Counted from the first letter of the stretch, positions 32,026 to 44,765 are shown. The stretch is DNA of 64,000 bases from Microglena sp. YARC (GCA_022414725.1 CM039463.1:80363420-80427419), one strand, 5' to 3'. The notes: generated by a model from the sequence alone, not told the origin. Numbers and translations are program-made.

Positions 32026-32083
<58 letters not shown>

Positions 32084-32156
32084 TAGATCTCCCTCTCTAT
32101 GCTATCCATGTATGTATTCTATTGTTGAAAAAGAAAAGAAAAAGAAAAAAAATTAT

Positions 32157-32591
32157 AGGGGGGTTAAGAATAAATATTTCGTACCGCATGTTTTATATGA
32201 ATAGAGAACCGCGAGCAACAGTCGATACACCCACGGGGGGGCGAGATACGAGGGGGTGGGGGTAGGGGGGATGCGACCGTTTTCCCATTTTATTTGTACC
32301 TAGTGTAACTTCCTTGTCAGTGCAAATTTTCGAGCGTGAGGTACACCAATGAGTATGTCTCGACGAGAGGAGTGCTAATCAGCAGTCGTTAGTAAGTTAC
32401 ACGCAGTGTGTAATTGGTGGATCTCCTGGAAGGTACATTCAGGCTACATCCAGGCTGGACGCCAGGTTGGACGTCACCCAGACCCTAACGCCCAACTTCG
32501 CACGAGCGGCAGTTGGGCGGAAAAAGGCGCGCAACGCGTTCTGAATTCCGGTCCCCTACGAGGTTCCTAAAGCAGTCGAGCCTGGGGTCGA

Positions 32592-32657
<66 letters not shown>

Positions 32658-33128
32658 CCCCCCCCCTCCCTCCCTCCCCCCCAACACCACCCCAACACCA
32701 CCCGAGCAGACCGTCAGGCTACAGAATACAAGTTGAGTAGATTAAGCCATGATAATGATAATGATAATGATAAAGATAGATAGCCACTGATAGACAGATA
32801 AATGACGCCTTCAGTCGTTTTTATACCTGAGTGATCTCCTTCTAGGGCGCAGATGACTGCTGAGCGCCCAAGAAAGTTGTAAAAATACTAAAATCTAAAT
32901 AACTATAGCCAAACTTGGTATTTGTATCTTTTGATTGTATGGTTGGAAAGGCCTTGTTGAGATGATGCTCATGGACCCCCCTTTCACTATGTAATACTGT
33001 CTGGGTGAGATATACTGTCTGGGTGAGATATGAGGTCTCAAAGGGGGGATGGGGGTGGGGGTCCCCAGGGGTCAAAATAACAACTTCCGAACATGTGGTC
33101 AGCCAACTTTATTCCTGCCCCCCCCTTG
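32157..33128 (+). mobile_element. Element A, copy 2
   Basis: Same inverted ends and internal order as copy 1. Poly(C) 32593-32620, then (CA)n to 32654. It is preceded by a CTAGATCT unit plus an A-rich GAAAAAG tract, and followed 8 bp after the end by another unit. This arrangement is repeated in copy 3, so copies 2 and 3 may be a tandem duplication of about 1.14 kb. Confidence 0.75.
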
Positions 33129-33179
33129 TATATTTACTAGATCTCCCTTTCTATGCTATCCATGTTTATATTCTATTGT

Positions 33180-33220
<41 letters not shown>

Positions 33221-33289
33221 TAGATCTCCCTCTCTATGCTATCCATGTATGTATTCTATTGTTGAAAAGAAAAGAAAACAAAAAATTAT

Positions 33290-33738
33290 AGGGGGGGCAA
33301 GAATAAATATTTCGTACCGCATGTTTTATATGAATAGAGAACCGCGAGCAACAGTCGATACACCCATGGGGGGCCGAGATACGAGGGGGTGGGGGTGGGG
33401 GTAGGGGGGGATGCGACCGTTTTCCCATTTTATTTGTACCTAGTGTAACTTCCTTGTCAGTGCAAATTTCCGAGCGTGAGGTACACCAATGAGTATGTCT
33501 CGACGAGAGGAGTGCTAATCAGCAGTCGTTAGTAAGTTACAAGCAGTGTGTAATTGGTGGATCTCCTGGAAGGTACATTCAGGCTACATCCAGGCTGGAC
33601 GCCAGGCTGGACGTCACCCAGACCCTAACGCCCAACTTCGCACGAGCGGCAGTTGGGCGGAAAAAGGCGCGCAACGCGTTCTGAATTCCGGTCCCCTACG
33701 AGGTTCCTAAAGCAGTCGAGCTTGGGGTCGAGCCCCCC

Positions 33739-33807
<69 letters not shown>

Positions 33808-34280
33808 CCCCCCTCCCTCCCCCCCCAACACCACCCCAACACCACCCGAGCAGACCGTCAGGCTACAGAATACAAGTTGAGTAGATTAAGCCATGATAAT
33901 GATAATGATAAAGATAGATAGCCACTGATAGACAGATAAATGACGCCTTCAGTCCTTTTTATACCTGAGTGATCTCCTTCTAGGGCGCGGATGACTGCTG
34001 AGCGCCCAAGAAAGTTGTAAAAATACTAAAATCTAAATAACTATAGCCAAACTTGGTATTTGTATCTTTTGGTTGTATGGTTGGAAAGGCCTTGGCGAGA
34101 TGATGCTCATGGACCCCCCTTTCACTATGTAATACTGTCTGGGTGAGATATACTGTCTGGGTTAGATATGAGGTCTCAAAGGGGGGATGGGGGTGGGGGT
34201 GGTGGGGTGGGGTCCCCAGGGGTCAAAATAACAGCTTCCGAACATGCGGTCAGCCAACTTTATTCCTGGCCCCCCCCTTG
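33290..34280 (+). mobile_element. Element A, copy 3
   Basis: Same layout as copies 1 and 2. Here poly(C) is reduced to 8-9 bases and (CA)n is lengthened to about 64 bp (33733-33806). A GGTGGGGTGG insert sits near the right end. Confidence 0.75.
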
Positions 34281-34331
34281 TATATTTACTAGATCTCCCT
34301 CTCTATGCTATCCATGTTTATATTCTATTGT

Positions 34332-34399
<68 letters not shown>

Positions 34400-34405
34400 A
34401 AGAAA

Positions 34406-35956
34406 TCATGGTCGTGGTGGTCGTGGTGGTGTCATCGCGTAACCGACTTAACCGACTTTCCGCCCAGCCATTTCCCTCCCAGCCAATTCCCGCTCAGCCA
34501 ATTCCCGCTTTTAATCCCTCCTGCTTCAACTTCTGCCTGATTGGCCTCCTGCGAATTCTGCCTTATGCAACCTTCGCCTCCTGCGTATTCTACCTGTTGC
34601 GCATCCTGCCCGATTTCTCCTTTTTCCCGCCTGAGTTCTTCCACCTGATTTCGGTAGCGCTACAGTTCGTCTTCCTACAAGCTTTTCCCCCTGCATCTCT
34701 GCAAGACCTTTCCCTTGCGTCAAGAGACCTGTCGCTGCGCACATCGGGAGGTGACGTGGTGAGTCAGCCAACCCGTCAGAAATGTCCGAATCGCATCCAT
34801 CCCATGTCACAAACTTGACCGCAACTTCTTCCCACTGTATTGAGAAACATATCGCTCCGCATTGTGCCATAGCAATTACGCATCAAAGTTGACCGAATGA
34901 AAAATCTCGCTGAGCATTCTCGCCCTAACTTGACTGAACATCTCAAATCAGCAACTTGACTGCAACTTCTTCCCACTGCAACGAGAAATATGTCGTCGCT
35001 GTGAATTGTGCTATAGCGAGCACGCGGCAAAGTTGAATGGATGAACCTAGCGATGTTTCCAAGTCTCAGATCGAGTTGATTTCGGGAGCAGTTGCGGTGA
35101 ACAGGATTGTTCTTCGGCCGAACTGAGTACATGCTCGCTAAGAAGAAGCTTTATTTTTGCACAGTTGCGATTGCGCAGGTTCAGCTTTTTCAGTGGGGTC
35201 GACTATCGATCACAGCTGAGGTGGCAGGGAAGCAGGTCCGATGCTTATAGCGGAGTCGGATGATGCGAAAACGTTGTCGATGCTCTTCGTCCCGTATGCC
35301 TTTCAGCTATGGCAAAGCCCACAGCTGAAGTGGAGGGAGGCAGATACGGAGTATGTGTGTGCTGGTGGGTGCGTGTATGAGGGAGGGGAGGGATGAGAGT
35401 GGGGAGAGGGTGGGGGCTGGTGGGATGGCTGTGGTGGGGGAAGGGAATAAGGGATGGAGTCAGGAAATATGTCAGGAAGAGTTACGGAGTATGTTTGTGG
35501 GCGGGGGTACATGGTTGGGTGGGGGTGGAGATAACTGTTGGGGGGGGGGGGGGGAAGAGGGGGGGGAGGACGGTGGTGTTTGTGTGCTTGTGGGTGCACA
35601 AGGCAGACCATCGCAAATCCGTCAATGTTTTACGTTGCATGCACTGCAGAGAAAACCGTTTTGCAACCCAGCCCAAAAACAGGTGTGGCCAACGGGAGGG
35701 AAGGGGGGAGGGGTGGATAATGGTTTGGTGGTGGTGGTGTGTGAATGGGGGGGGCTTCAAGTGTAAACCATTATGTAACCAGCCCCAAATAGGTGTGGCC
35801 AAAGGCCAAACGGGCACCGTACTATGATTGGGGTGTGTGTGTGTGGGGGGGGGGGGGGGGGGGGGGGGGGGGTTCTTGAGAGTGAGAGTAGGTGTGAGAG
35901 GAGTGAGAGTAGGTGAGAGTAGGTGTGGCCACCGGCCACACAGGCTACCGTACTAG
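34406..35956 (+). mobile_element. Helitron-like element B, copy 2
   Basis: Starts A|TCATGGTCGTGGTGG and ends in hairpin GTGTGGCC-ACC-GGCCACAC (35923-35941) and CTAG|T (35953-35956). It lies between (TA)n tracts. It is longer than the other copies because of G runs near 35530 and 35847. Confidence 0.65.
34776..35132 (-). CDS. Element B ORF, 118 codons, copy 2
   Basis: Same length, start and stop as the frame at 29814-30170. It differs at about ten residues (for example SRNQ for SRSQ, IHSDDIFLVA for MHSDDMFLDA). The internal duplication is kept. Confidence 0.4.
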   Translation of the reverse strand: MYSVRPKNNPVHRNCSRNQLDLRLGNIARFIHSTLPRARYSTIHSDDIFLVAVGRSCSQVADLRCSVKLGRECSARFFIRSTLMRNCYGTMRSDMFLNTVGRSCGQVCDMGWMRFGHF

Positions 35957-36029
35957 TATATATATATATATATGTGTATATGTATACTAGATCTCCCTCT
36001 CTATGCTATCCATGTTTATATTCTATTGT

Positions 36030-36064
<35 letters not shown>

Positions 36065-36107
36065 ACTAGATCTCCCTCTCTATGCTATCCATGTTTATAT
36101 TCTATTG

Positions 36108-36164
<57 letters not shown>

Positions 36165-36165
<1 letters not shown>

Positions 36166-37659
36166 TAGTACGGTAGCCCGTGTGGCCGGTGGCCACCCCC
36201 ACCCAGGCCATGGGTCTTAGTCTGGTTTGGGTTACATAACGGGTAACGCCCTTGTATCCCCCCCCTCCCCCCTCCCCCTCCCCCCACCCCCTCCCTTACA
36301 CACAGTCAAGAAATCAGCCATCTCAGCCCTTGCTCGACGCTCCCCTGCCCCTCCCCCCCCCCCCCCCCCCCCCCCCCCCCCTTCCCCCCCCCGCACACAC
36401 ACTTCTTCTCCCTACCTATTCCCCTTCTGCTTCAGGTGTGGCCTCCCACCCTGTCATACACACATACCCTCCCCCCCTCCCCCCCATTCTGACCTCTCCC
36501 TACCCTCACCCACCCCATCCACACGCACTCTCTTTCTCTCACCTTACCCCCCACCACCCTCCCTTCCCCCAACCACCAACACGCACACACAATCTTCTTC
36601 TCCCTACCTCGTACCCTTCACTTCACCCTGTGGGATTCAATCGTGCAGAAAGAGGGAACCGCTGTGCTTCGAACCTACCAACATTGCGAGCGCTCAGTAG
36701 CTCAGATTCCGATCGCCCGAGAACACCGGACCGGTGCAATTGCATGGCTACAAAACCTGCAGCTTCGTCTTCTCGTACAGTGCCCCAGTCGAGACTCGAT
36801 CAACTCAGAACAGCAAAAATCACAGCAACGTAGTTCATATTCTATACAACGAAAAGAGCTTGCAAAGATGGGATGATCGTGGCAAGCGCGAGAGTGTCCA
36901 GGGGGACGGAATGGCCATGGCGATCTGAACAAAGGTAATTAATCGCAACTGGATGCCAATCACTACGAATGTGATGCGATGGCATGGCAAAATTGCGCAT
37001 GCGTGAGATGAATGGTGGCAACGCTCGCAGACGGAGAAAAAAAGCATCACGATATGAAGGTCTGGCTTGATTATGATCCTGCATAATTCCTCAGGCTGGG
37101 CAGCATCGGTCTTAGCGCCTGGATTGGTTACCAGCTTCGTGTTCCTCCTCAGGCACGGTAGCTCGTTCCTGACTCCTTGCGAGATTACCAGCATGACGTA
37201 GCTCCTCGGATCGGGCAGCGCGGGCATCACGTCGACGCTTGTTGGCTATTTCCCTGTCTTCCTTGCTCTGGCAAGCTCGCTTTGAGCGCTGGCTGGCGGT
37301 GTTGCGGGCCCTCCTGTCCATTATGACCGTTGCCATGCATCATGGTCGCATTATCCGTAAAGAACTGAAAGCTATTATTCCGAGCGCCATGCCAAGCCAT
37401 ATGAGGGTCGGCTGGTGACCTCCGAGGAGAGGATCTTCTGATTCTAAATGTCTTGCCGTCATAGTATCGGAGGCGATTGTGGACTTGCTATGAGCGCGCG
37501 CGCTTAGCTTAGCGAATCTGCAGTTTTGGTGTTTGAAAATTCCGCTAGGCGGGGAGTTGCTAGTTGGGTGAACGAAAAGTCGGTTGCAAGTGGGTTGCAC
37601 TTCGCACGTGGGCACGCGATGATGACACCACCACGACCACCACGACCACACGACCATGA
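36165..37659 (-). mobile_element. Helitron-like element C, copy 2
   Basis: Matches copy 1 end to end, with indels at low-complexity tracts (a C run at 36353-36380). The coding relic is split: MATVIMDRRARNTASQRSKR and onwards at 37112-37336, and MQDHNQARPSYRDAFF in another frame below 37084. Confidence 0.65.
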
Positions 37660-37662
37660 TTT

Positions 37663-37700
<38 letters not shown>

Positions 37701-37701
<1 letters not shown>

Positions 37702-39199
37702 TAGTACGGTAGCCCGTGCGGCCAGTGGCCACACCTACTCTCACAAAGACCCCCCCCCCCCCCCCCCCCCCCCCCAATCATAGTACGGTGCCCGTTGGCC
37801 TTTGGCCACACCTATTTGGGGCTGGTTACATAATGGTTTACACTTGAAGCCCCCCCCCCCCCCCCCCCCCATTCACACACCACCACCACCAAACCATTAT
37901 CCGCCCCCTCCCCCCTTCCCTCCGTTGGCCACACCTGTTTTGGGCTGGGTTGCCAAAACGGTTTTTTCTCTGTAGTGCATGCAACTTAAAACATTGACGG
38001 ACGCATATCCCTTGCGATGGTCTCCCTTGTGCACCCACAACACACACACACCTCCATACTCCCCCCCCCCCCACCCACCCCCACCCCCAGCTATCTCCAC
38101 CCCTACCCCCACCCAACAATGTACCCCCACCCACAAACATACTCCCTAACTCTTCCTGACATATTTCTTGACTCCATCCCTTCCCCTACCCCAGCCATCC
38201 CCCCAGCCCCCACCCTCTCCCCACTCTCATCCCTCTCCTCCCTCCTACACGCACCCACCAGCACACACATACTCCATATCTGCCTCCCTCCACTTCAGCT
38301 GTGGCTTTGCTACAGCTGAAAGGCAAACGGGGACGATGAGCATCGACAACGTTTGCGCATCATCCGACTCCGCTAAAAGCATCGGACCTGCTTCCCTGCC
38401 ACCTCAGCTGTGATCGATAGTCGACCCCACTGAAAAAGCTGAACCTGCGCAATCGCAACTGTATATAACTAAAGCTTCTTCTTAGCGATCATGTATTCAG
38501 TTCGGCCGAAGAATAATCCTGTTCACCGCAACTGCTCCCGAAGTCAACTCGATCTGAGACTTGAAAACATCGCTAGGTTCATCCATTCGACTTTGCCGCG
38601 TGCTCGCTATAGCACAATGCACAGCGACGACATGTTTCTCGATGCAGTGGGAAGAAGTTGCAGTCAAGTTGCTGATTTGAGATGTTCGGTCAAGTTAGGG
38701 CGAGAATGCTCAGCGAGATTTTTCATTCGGTCAACTTTGATGTGTGCTTGCTATGGCACAATGCGAAGCGACATGTTTCTCAATGCAGTGGGAAGAATTT
38801 GCGGTCAAGTTTGTGACATGGGATGGATGCGATTCGGACATTTCTGACAGGTCGGCTGACTCACCACATGACCTCCCGTTGTGAGCAGCGACAAGTCTCT
38901 TGACGCAAGGGAAAGGTATTGCAGAGATGCAGGGGGAAAAGCTTGTAGGAAGACGAACTGTAGCGCTACCGAAATCAGGTGGAAGAACTCAGGCGGGAAA
39001 AAGGAGAAATCGGGCAGGATGCGCAACAGGTAGAATACGCAGGAGGCGAAGGTTGCATAAGGCAGAATTCGCAGGAGGCCAATCAGGCAGAAGTTGAAGC
39101 AGTAGGGATTAAAAGCGTGAATTGGCTGAGCGGGAATTGGCTGGGCGGGAAGTCGGTTAAGTCGGTTACGCGATGACACCACCACGACCACGACCATGA
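37701..39199 (-). mobile_element. Helitron-like element B, copy 3
   Basis: Same termini as copy 1; the hairpin arm reads GTGCGGCC-AGT-GGCCACAC, so one stem base pair is changed. It directly follows element C copy 2 across a (TA)n tract. Confidence 0.65.
38491..38847 (+). CDS. Element B ORF, 118 codons, copy 3
   Basis: Intact counterpart of 29814-30170, beginning MYSVRPKNNPVHRNCSRSQ. Differences include LENIARF for LGNTARF and MCACYGTMRS for MRTCYGTVRS. Confidence 0.4.
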   Translation: MYSVRPKNNPVHRNCSRSQLDLRLENIARFIHSTLPRARYSTMHSDDMFLDAVGRSCSQVADLRCSVKLGRECSARFFIRSTLMCACYGTMRSDMFLNAVGRICGQVCDMGWMRFGHF

Positions 39200-39328
<129 letters not shown>

Positions 39329-39405
39329 ACTAGATCTCCCTCTCTATGCTATCCATGTTTATATTCTATTGTTGTATTATATATATATATATATATATAT
39401 ATGTA

Positions 39406-40363
39406 CAGGGGGGGCAAGAATAAAATATTTCGTACCGCATGTTTTATATGGATAGAGAACCGCGAGCAACAGTCGATACACCCACGGGGGCCGAGATACG
39501 AGGGGGTGGGGGTGGGGGTAGGGGGGTTGCGACCGTTTTCCCAATTTATTTGTACCTAGTGTAACTTCCTTGTCAGTGCGAACTTTCGAGCGTGAGGTAC
39601 ACCAATGAGTATGTCTCGACGAGAGGAGTGCTAATCAGCAGTCGTTAGTAAGTTACACGCAGTGTGTAATTGGTGGATCTCCTGGAAGGTACATTCAGGC
39701 TACATCCAGGCTGGACGCCAGGCTGGACGTCACCCAGACCTTAACGCCCAACTTCGCACAAGCGGCAGTTGGGCGGAAAAAGGCGCGCAACGCGTTCTGA
39801 ATTCCGGTCCCCTACGAGGTTCCTAAAGCAGTCGAGCTTGGGGTCGTGCCCCCCCACCCACCCACACACACACACACACATACACACACCTCCCCCCCCC
39901 TCCCTCCCTCCCCCCCAACACCACCCCAACACCACCCGAGCAGACCGTCAGGCTACAGAATACAAGTTGAGTAGATTAAGCCATGATAATGATAATGATA
40001 AAGATAGATAGCCACTGATAGACAGATAAATAACGCCTTCAGTCGTTTTTGTACCTAAGTGATCTCCTTCTAGGGCGCGGATGACTGCTGAGCGCCCAAG
40101 AAAGTTGTAAAAATACTAAAATCTAAATAACTATAGCCAAACTTGGTATTTGTATCTTTTGGTTGTATGGTTGGAAAGGCCTTGACGAGATGATGCTCAT
40201 GGACCCCCCTTTCACTATGTAATACTGTCTGGGTGAGATATACTGTCTGGGTTAGATATGAGGTCTCAAAGGGGGATGGGGGTGGTGGGGTGGGGGTCCC
40301 CAGGGGTCAAAATAACAGCTTCCGAACATGCGGTCAGCCAACTTTATTCCTGCCCCCCCCTTG
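39406..40363 (+). mobile_element. Element A, copy 4
   Basis: Same ends and order as the others. The poly(C)-(CA)n site is short and mixed (CCCCCCACCCACCCACACAC, 39850 onwards). With the unit and B copy that follow, it repeats the order found at 33290-36110. Confidence 0.75.
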
Positions 40364-40450
40364 TATATTTACTAGATCTCCCTCTCTATGCTATCCATGT
40401 TTATATTCTATTGTTGTATATATATATATGTATATATATGTACAAAGAAA

Positions 40451-41936
40451 TCATGGTCGTGGTGGTGTCATCGCGTAACCGACTTAACCGACTTTCCGCC
40501 CAGCCATTTCCCGCCCAGCCAATTCCCGCTCAGCCAATTCCCGCTTTTTTATCCCTCCTGCTTCAACTTCTGCCTGATTGGCCTCCAGCGAATTCTGCCT
40601 TATGCAACCTTCGCCTCCTGCGTATTCTACCTGTTGCGCATCCTGCCCGATTTCTCCTTTTTCCCGCCTGAGTTCTTCCACCTGATTTCGGTAGCGCTAC
40701 AGTTCGTCTTCCTACAAGCTTTTCCCCCTGCATCTCTGCAAGACCTTTCCCTTGCGTCAAGAGACTTGTCGCTGCGCACAACGGGAGGTGACGTGGTGAT
40801 GAGTCAGCCAACCTGTCAGAAATGTCCGAATCGCATCCAATCCATGTCACAAACTTGACTGCAAATTCTTCCCACTGCATTGAGAAACATGTCGCTCCGC
40901 ATTGTGCCATAGTAATTACGCATCAAAGTTGACCGAATGAACAATCTCGCTGAGCATTCTCGCCCTAACTTGACCGAACATCTCAAATCAGCAACTTGAC
41001 TGCAACTTCTTCCCACTGCATCGAGAAACATGTCGTCGCTGTGCATTGTGCTGTAGCGAGCACGCGGCAAAGTTGAATGGATGAACCTAGCGATGTTTCC
41101 AAGTCTCAGATCGAGTTGACTTTGGGAGCAGTTGCGGTGAACAGGATTGTTCTTCGGCCGAACTGAATACATGATCGCTAAAAATAAGCTTTAGTTATAT
41201 ACAGTTGCGATTGCGCAGGTTCAGCTTTTTCAGTGGGGTCGACTATCGATCACAGCTGAGGTGGCAGCAGGTCCGATGCTTTTAGCGGAGTCGGATGATG
41301 CGCAAACGTTATCGGTGCTCTTCGTCCCGTTTGCCTTTCAGCTATGGCAAAGCCCACAGCTGAAGTGGAGGGAGGCAGATATGGAGTGTGTGTGCTGGTG
41401 GGTGCGTGTATGAGGGAGGGGAGGGATGAGAGTGGGGAGAGGGTGGGGGCTGGTGGGATGGCTGGGGTAGGGGAAGGGATGGAGTCAGGAAATATGTCAG
41501 GAAGAGTTACGGAGTATGTTTGTGGGCGGGGGTACATGGTTGGGTGGGGTGGAGATAACTGGGGGGGGGGGGGGGGGGGGGGAGGACGGTGGTGTTTGTG
41601 TGCTTGTGGGTGCACAAGGCAGACCATCGCAAATCCGTCAATATTTTTGAAGTTGCATGCACTGCAGAGAAAACCGTTTTGCAACCCAGCCCAAAACAGG
41701 TGTGGCCAACGGGAGGGAAGGGGGGAGGGGGCGGATAATGGTTTGGTGGTGGTGGTGTGTGAATGGGTGGGGGCTTCAAATGTAAACCATTATGTAACCA
41801 GCCCCAAATAGGTGAGGCCAAAGGCCAAACGGGCACCGTACTATGATTGGTGTGTATGTGTGTGTGTGTGTGTGTGGGGGGGGGGGGTCTTCGTGAGAGT
41901 AGGTGTGGCCACCGGCCACACGGGCTACCGTACTAG
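40451..41936 (+). mobile_element. Helitron-like element B, copy 4
   Basis: Begins A|TCATGGTCGTGG and ends in the perfect hairpin (41903-41921) and CTAG (41933-41936) followed by T. It lacks one GTCGTGGTG repeat near the 5' end. Confidence 0.65.
40816..41172 (-). CDS. Element B ORF, 118 codons, copy 4
   Basis: Intact counterpart of 29814-30170 with SQSQ, MRNYYGTMRS and CDMDWMRFGHF variants. Confidence 0.4.
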   Translation of the reverse strand: MYSVRPKNNPVHRNCSQSQLDLRLGNIARFIHSTLPRARYSTMHSDDMFLDAVGRSCSQVADLRCSVKLGRECSARLFIRSTLMRNYYGTMRSDMFLNAVGRICSQVCDMDWMRFGHF

Positions 41937-42092
41937 TATATATATATATATATATATGTATACTAGATCTCCCTTTCTATGCTATCCATGTTTATATTCT
42001 ATTGTTGTATATATATATATATATATGTATATGTATACTAGATCTCCCTCTCTATGCTATCCATGTTTATATTCTATTGTTGTATATATATA

Positions 42093-43141
42093 CCGTACTG
42101 TTCTCCAAATTTAACGGTCTCAAATTTTGACGGCTTATTGGGGGGGGGGGGGGGGGGGGGGGGTTATTATAAATTGACGGTTTACATATGACGTTTTTTA
42201 AAAGGAATATAAATTAACATTACACATTTGACGGTTTCCATTTTAATAAAATCCATTTATGCAATTGAACGTATCTACTTCATCATTCATGGTTTATGGT
42301 ACAATATTAGGGTACACTGTTCTAGGACCTGCAAGGAGTGTACATATAATACTGCAATGATCCCAACATCTTGTTCAGCATAACACTACCAGTACTTTTT
42401 GAAATAACTAGAATGAGACATTCAATCCTTTTCATTAACTCATGAAATCATCTCTTGAATGCCTCGAGAAAGTTGAGTTTGAGGCTGTTCACACTGGGCT
42501 CAATGCTTCCCAAATGGAACCTTTCATTGGAAGGTTCCATTTGTCTTAGTAACCAGTTAGAGTTGAGAGTTGTGTTTCAATGGCCAGAAGCTTGTGAAAG
42601 GGCTCCCAGGTCACATACTTCTTCTTGTGGGGTCTAGTTTTGAGCTCAGACCCGTTTAGGAGGTAACCCAGCGTTTGCATGAAATTCACTGCCCTCTTAA
42701 TGAAGTACTCGCTGCTCGTCTTTGCAGAGGTAGTTGATGGGTTGCGGACGACAGCATCTCGAGCTTTGGCTGCAACTTGATTCACCTCTTTGTTGGTGAC
42801 GGTGATCTGCCCTGGCTCTAGCCGGTCGAAAACCCCCCAATAGGGTCATCTGCGTCTTGTGAGTTAGAGCTATTAGAAGGCGTTAATGTCCCTCTGGGGA
42901 TCTGTTGAGGGGCTGAGCCATGAAATGAGAAAGGCGGCCTTGTCGAGCACTGCTGCGATTTGTCCGGTCAGGAGGAGCCTGGGTTTGTTGCCGGTAGTAA
43001 GCCCTATGTGGAGTCGAAGCCCTACCCAAGTAATATCGCACGTGATTTGAGGTTGATGGCTTTTCGTTTCGTAATATACCGTACGCCACGATTTTACGGG
43101 TGCTCCCGTCAAATTAAACCGTTCAATTTTGAGAACAGTAC

Positions 43142-43143
<2 letters not shown>
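42093..43143 (-). mobile_element. Element D, DNA transposon with TA target site
   Basis: 26-bp terminal inverted repeats, CCGTACTGTTCTCCAAATTT, then AACGGT at the left, with 2 mismatches at the right, flanked by TA on both sides. TTGACGGTTT-type motifs repeat inside both ends, and a G run is at 42138-42163. The minus strand keeps a coding-like stretch at 42546-42800 (KEVNQVAAKARDAVVRNPST, then SSEYFIKRAVNFMQTLGYLL) and another at 42873-43100. I do not recognise them; they may be transposase relics. A TA duplication fits Tc1/mariner-like families but others also use TA. Confidence 0.65.
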
Positions 43144-43183
<40 letters not shown>

Positions 43184-43560
43184 CTAGATCTCCCTCTCTA
43201 TGCTATCCATGTTTATATAATATTGTTGTATATATATATTAGATCGCCCTCTCTATGCTATCCATGTTCATATTAAAAAAGTAATTTTGGTCCAAGTGAG
43301 ATTTGAACCCCTGACCTCGAGATTTAAGCCAAGTTGTAGAGTAACCTCCGTGTGCTAATTATAGGTAAGTGCCCAAGGGGAATTTTTCGTGGATTTGGGT
43401 ATTTATTTGGTTTCGATTCGGATTCTTGAGAACATTTCTATTGCCTTACATGTGTATACGCACATGTTTTGCATTTATCAAATTTGAAATGATAGCTTAA
43501 GGCACCCTTTAATCAAATTGTAAACTGTTAGTTGTAGCTTTTTGGCCCAACCATCGCTTC

Positions 43561-43780
43561 TTTTTTGGCGGAGCCCCCTCTTCAAGGAGGCGGGATCCCC
43601 CAGGGTTACCCATTTGTCCGTCCGACCGAAACAAATCTTGCTTGAAGCCTGACACGTCATCCAACGGTCGCGTAACTAACTTGCTTCGGTCAGCTCCGTC
43701 GTTGCCAACTTTCGTTCCGTTGCCAACACACTCCGCCAATTTTCCGCATCACTGGCGACGCTGCATAGGACTTGTCTTGA
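43561..43780 (+). mobile_element. Dispersed element H, copy 3
   Basis: TTTTTTGGCGGAGCCCCCTC, TTCAAGGAGGCGGGATCCCCC, CATTTGTCCGTCCGACCG, GAAGCCTGACACGTCATCCA, CTCCGCCAATTTTCCG, then TGGCGACGCTGCATAGGACT. GGCGGAG near the left and CTCCGCC near the right are inverted. Confidence 0.7.
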
Positions 43781-43847
43781 ATTGCGCTGCTCAGATGCGG
43801 TCTTATGAGAATCTGTTTGGTATAAATAAGACACCCAATTGTCATAA

Positions 43848-44015
43848 GATATAGACTGTTAAATTTTGTGTTTTTTATTTGTGAAACCTGCAAATATTTG
43901 AATTTTCACAAATAATAAACTTTGAATTTCAAAAACTCAAAAATTGTTATTTGTGAAACCTTAAGATATAGACTGTTCACTTTTGTGTTGTTATTTGTGA
44001 AACCTGAAAATGTGG
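43848..44015 (+). repeat. AT-rich tandem repeat (TTATTTGTGAAACCT)
   Basis: AGATATAGACTGTTAAATTT, TGTGTTTTTTATTTGTGAAA, CCTG is repeated imperfectly three times, with TTTGAATTTCAAA palindromes between. Confidence 0.6.
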
Positions 44016-44098
44016 TTTGTGAATAACGGACTAACTGACGTTTTCTTTAGATAATCTTCATTTTTTCATTCAGGATGATTCAGGTAATCCCTTTTTCC

Positions 44099-44330
44099 TT
44101 TTTTGGCGTAGCCCCCTCTTCAAGGGGGTGGGAGCCCCCATGAACCGTTTGTCCGTCCGACCGACCGACCATCCGACCATCCATCCATCCGACCATCCGT
44201 CTGACCGTGATGAAGCCTGACACGTCAGCCAACGGTCTTGAAACTAACTCGCTTCCGTTTCCACCTGTCTCTCCGCTGCGATGACTCTCTGCCAATTTTT
44301 AGCGTCGCAGGCGAGGCTACATAGAGCTTG
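44099..44330 (+). mobile_element. Dispersed element H, copy 4, with long flanking direct repeat
   Basis: Full-length H copy: GGCGTAGCCCCCTCTTCAAG, CCGTCCGACCGACCGACC expansion, CTGACACGTCAGCCAACG, AGCGTCGCAGGCGAGGCT. It is flanked by about 30-bp direct repeats, ATTCAGGATGATTC(A/T)GG then TAATCCCTTTTTC, ending at about 44098 and starting at about 44335. Confidence 0.7.
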
Positions 44331-44648
44331 TTTAATTCAGGATGATTCTGGTAATCCCTTTTTCATTTTTTATGGTAATCCCTTCTTCGTTTTTATTTCT
44401 CATTTCGGTAAGATTTTTTCATTCGGGTACAGGCCCGGGTGCCCAGGCCTCCAATTTTTTACTCGTACCGATCGATTTTGTCTGAGAATGGGGCTATAAT
44501 GGCATGATTCATAGTGATGTTTTAAGCCATTTTTCAGGCCATCCTGAGCCCCTCATTTGTGTGGGTGGGTGGGTGGGGGTCAGCTCTCCTCAGGTGTTAT
44601 AGAGATGACAGGTCCAATCTGTTTCTTTTACTCCCCTGTGGGTATCCA

Positions 44649-44725
44649 GGGGGGGGCAAGAATAATGTTCTCGGACCACATCATATTAAATTGCTGTTTT
44701 CACCCCCTCCACCCCCCCCCCCTCA
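44649..44725 (+). mobile_element. Element A terminal-repeat relic
   Basis: AGGGGGGGGCAAGAATAATG, then GACCACATCATATT, TTTTCACCCCCTCC, poly(C) recalls one end of element A as seen at 6576-6660. The rest is missing. Confidence 0.5.
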
Positions 44726-44732
44726 TCCATAA

Positions 44733-44765
<33 letters not shown>

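Noticed and set aside
34390..34818. Hydrophobic open frame opposite the charged frame of element B
   Set aside because: It is the antisense of a Lys/Glu-rich sequence, which gives a stop-poor hydrophobic frame automatically. It is broken in one of the four copies.
43285..43372. tRNA gene on the minus strand (GGGGTTCAAATCTC B box)
   Set aside because: No A box at the right distance, and no acceptor or anticodon stem pairs. A weak SINE-like match only.
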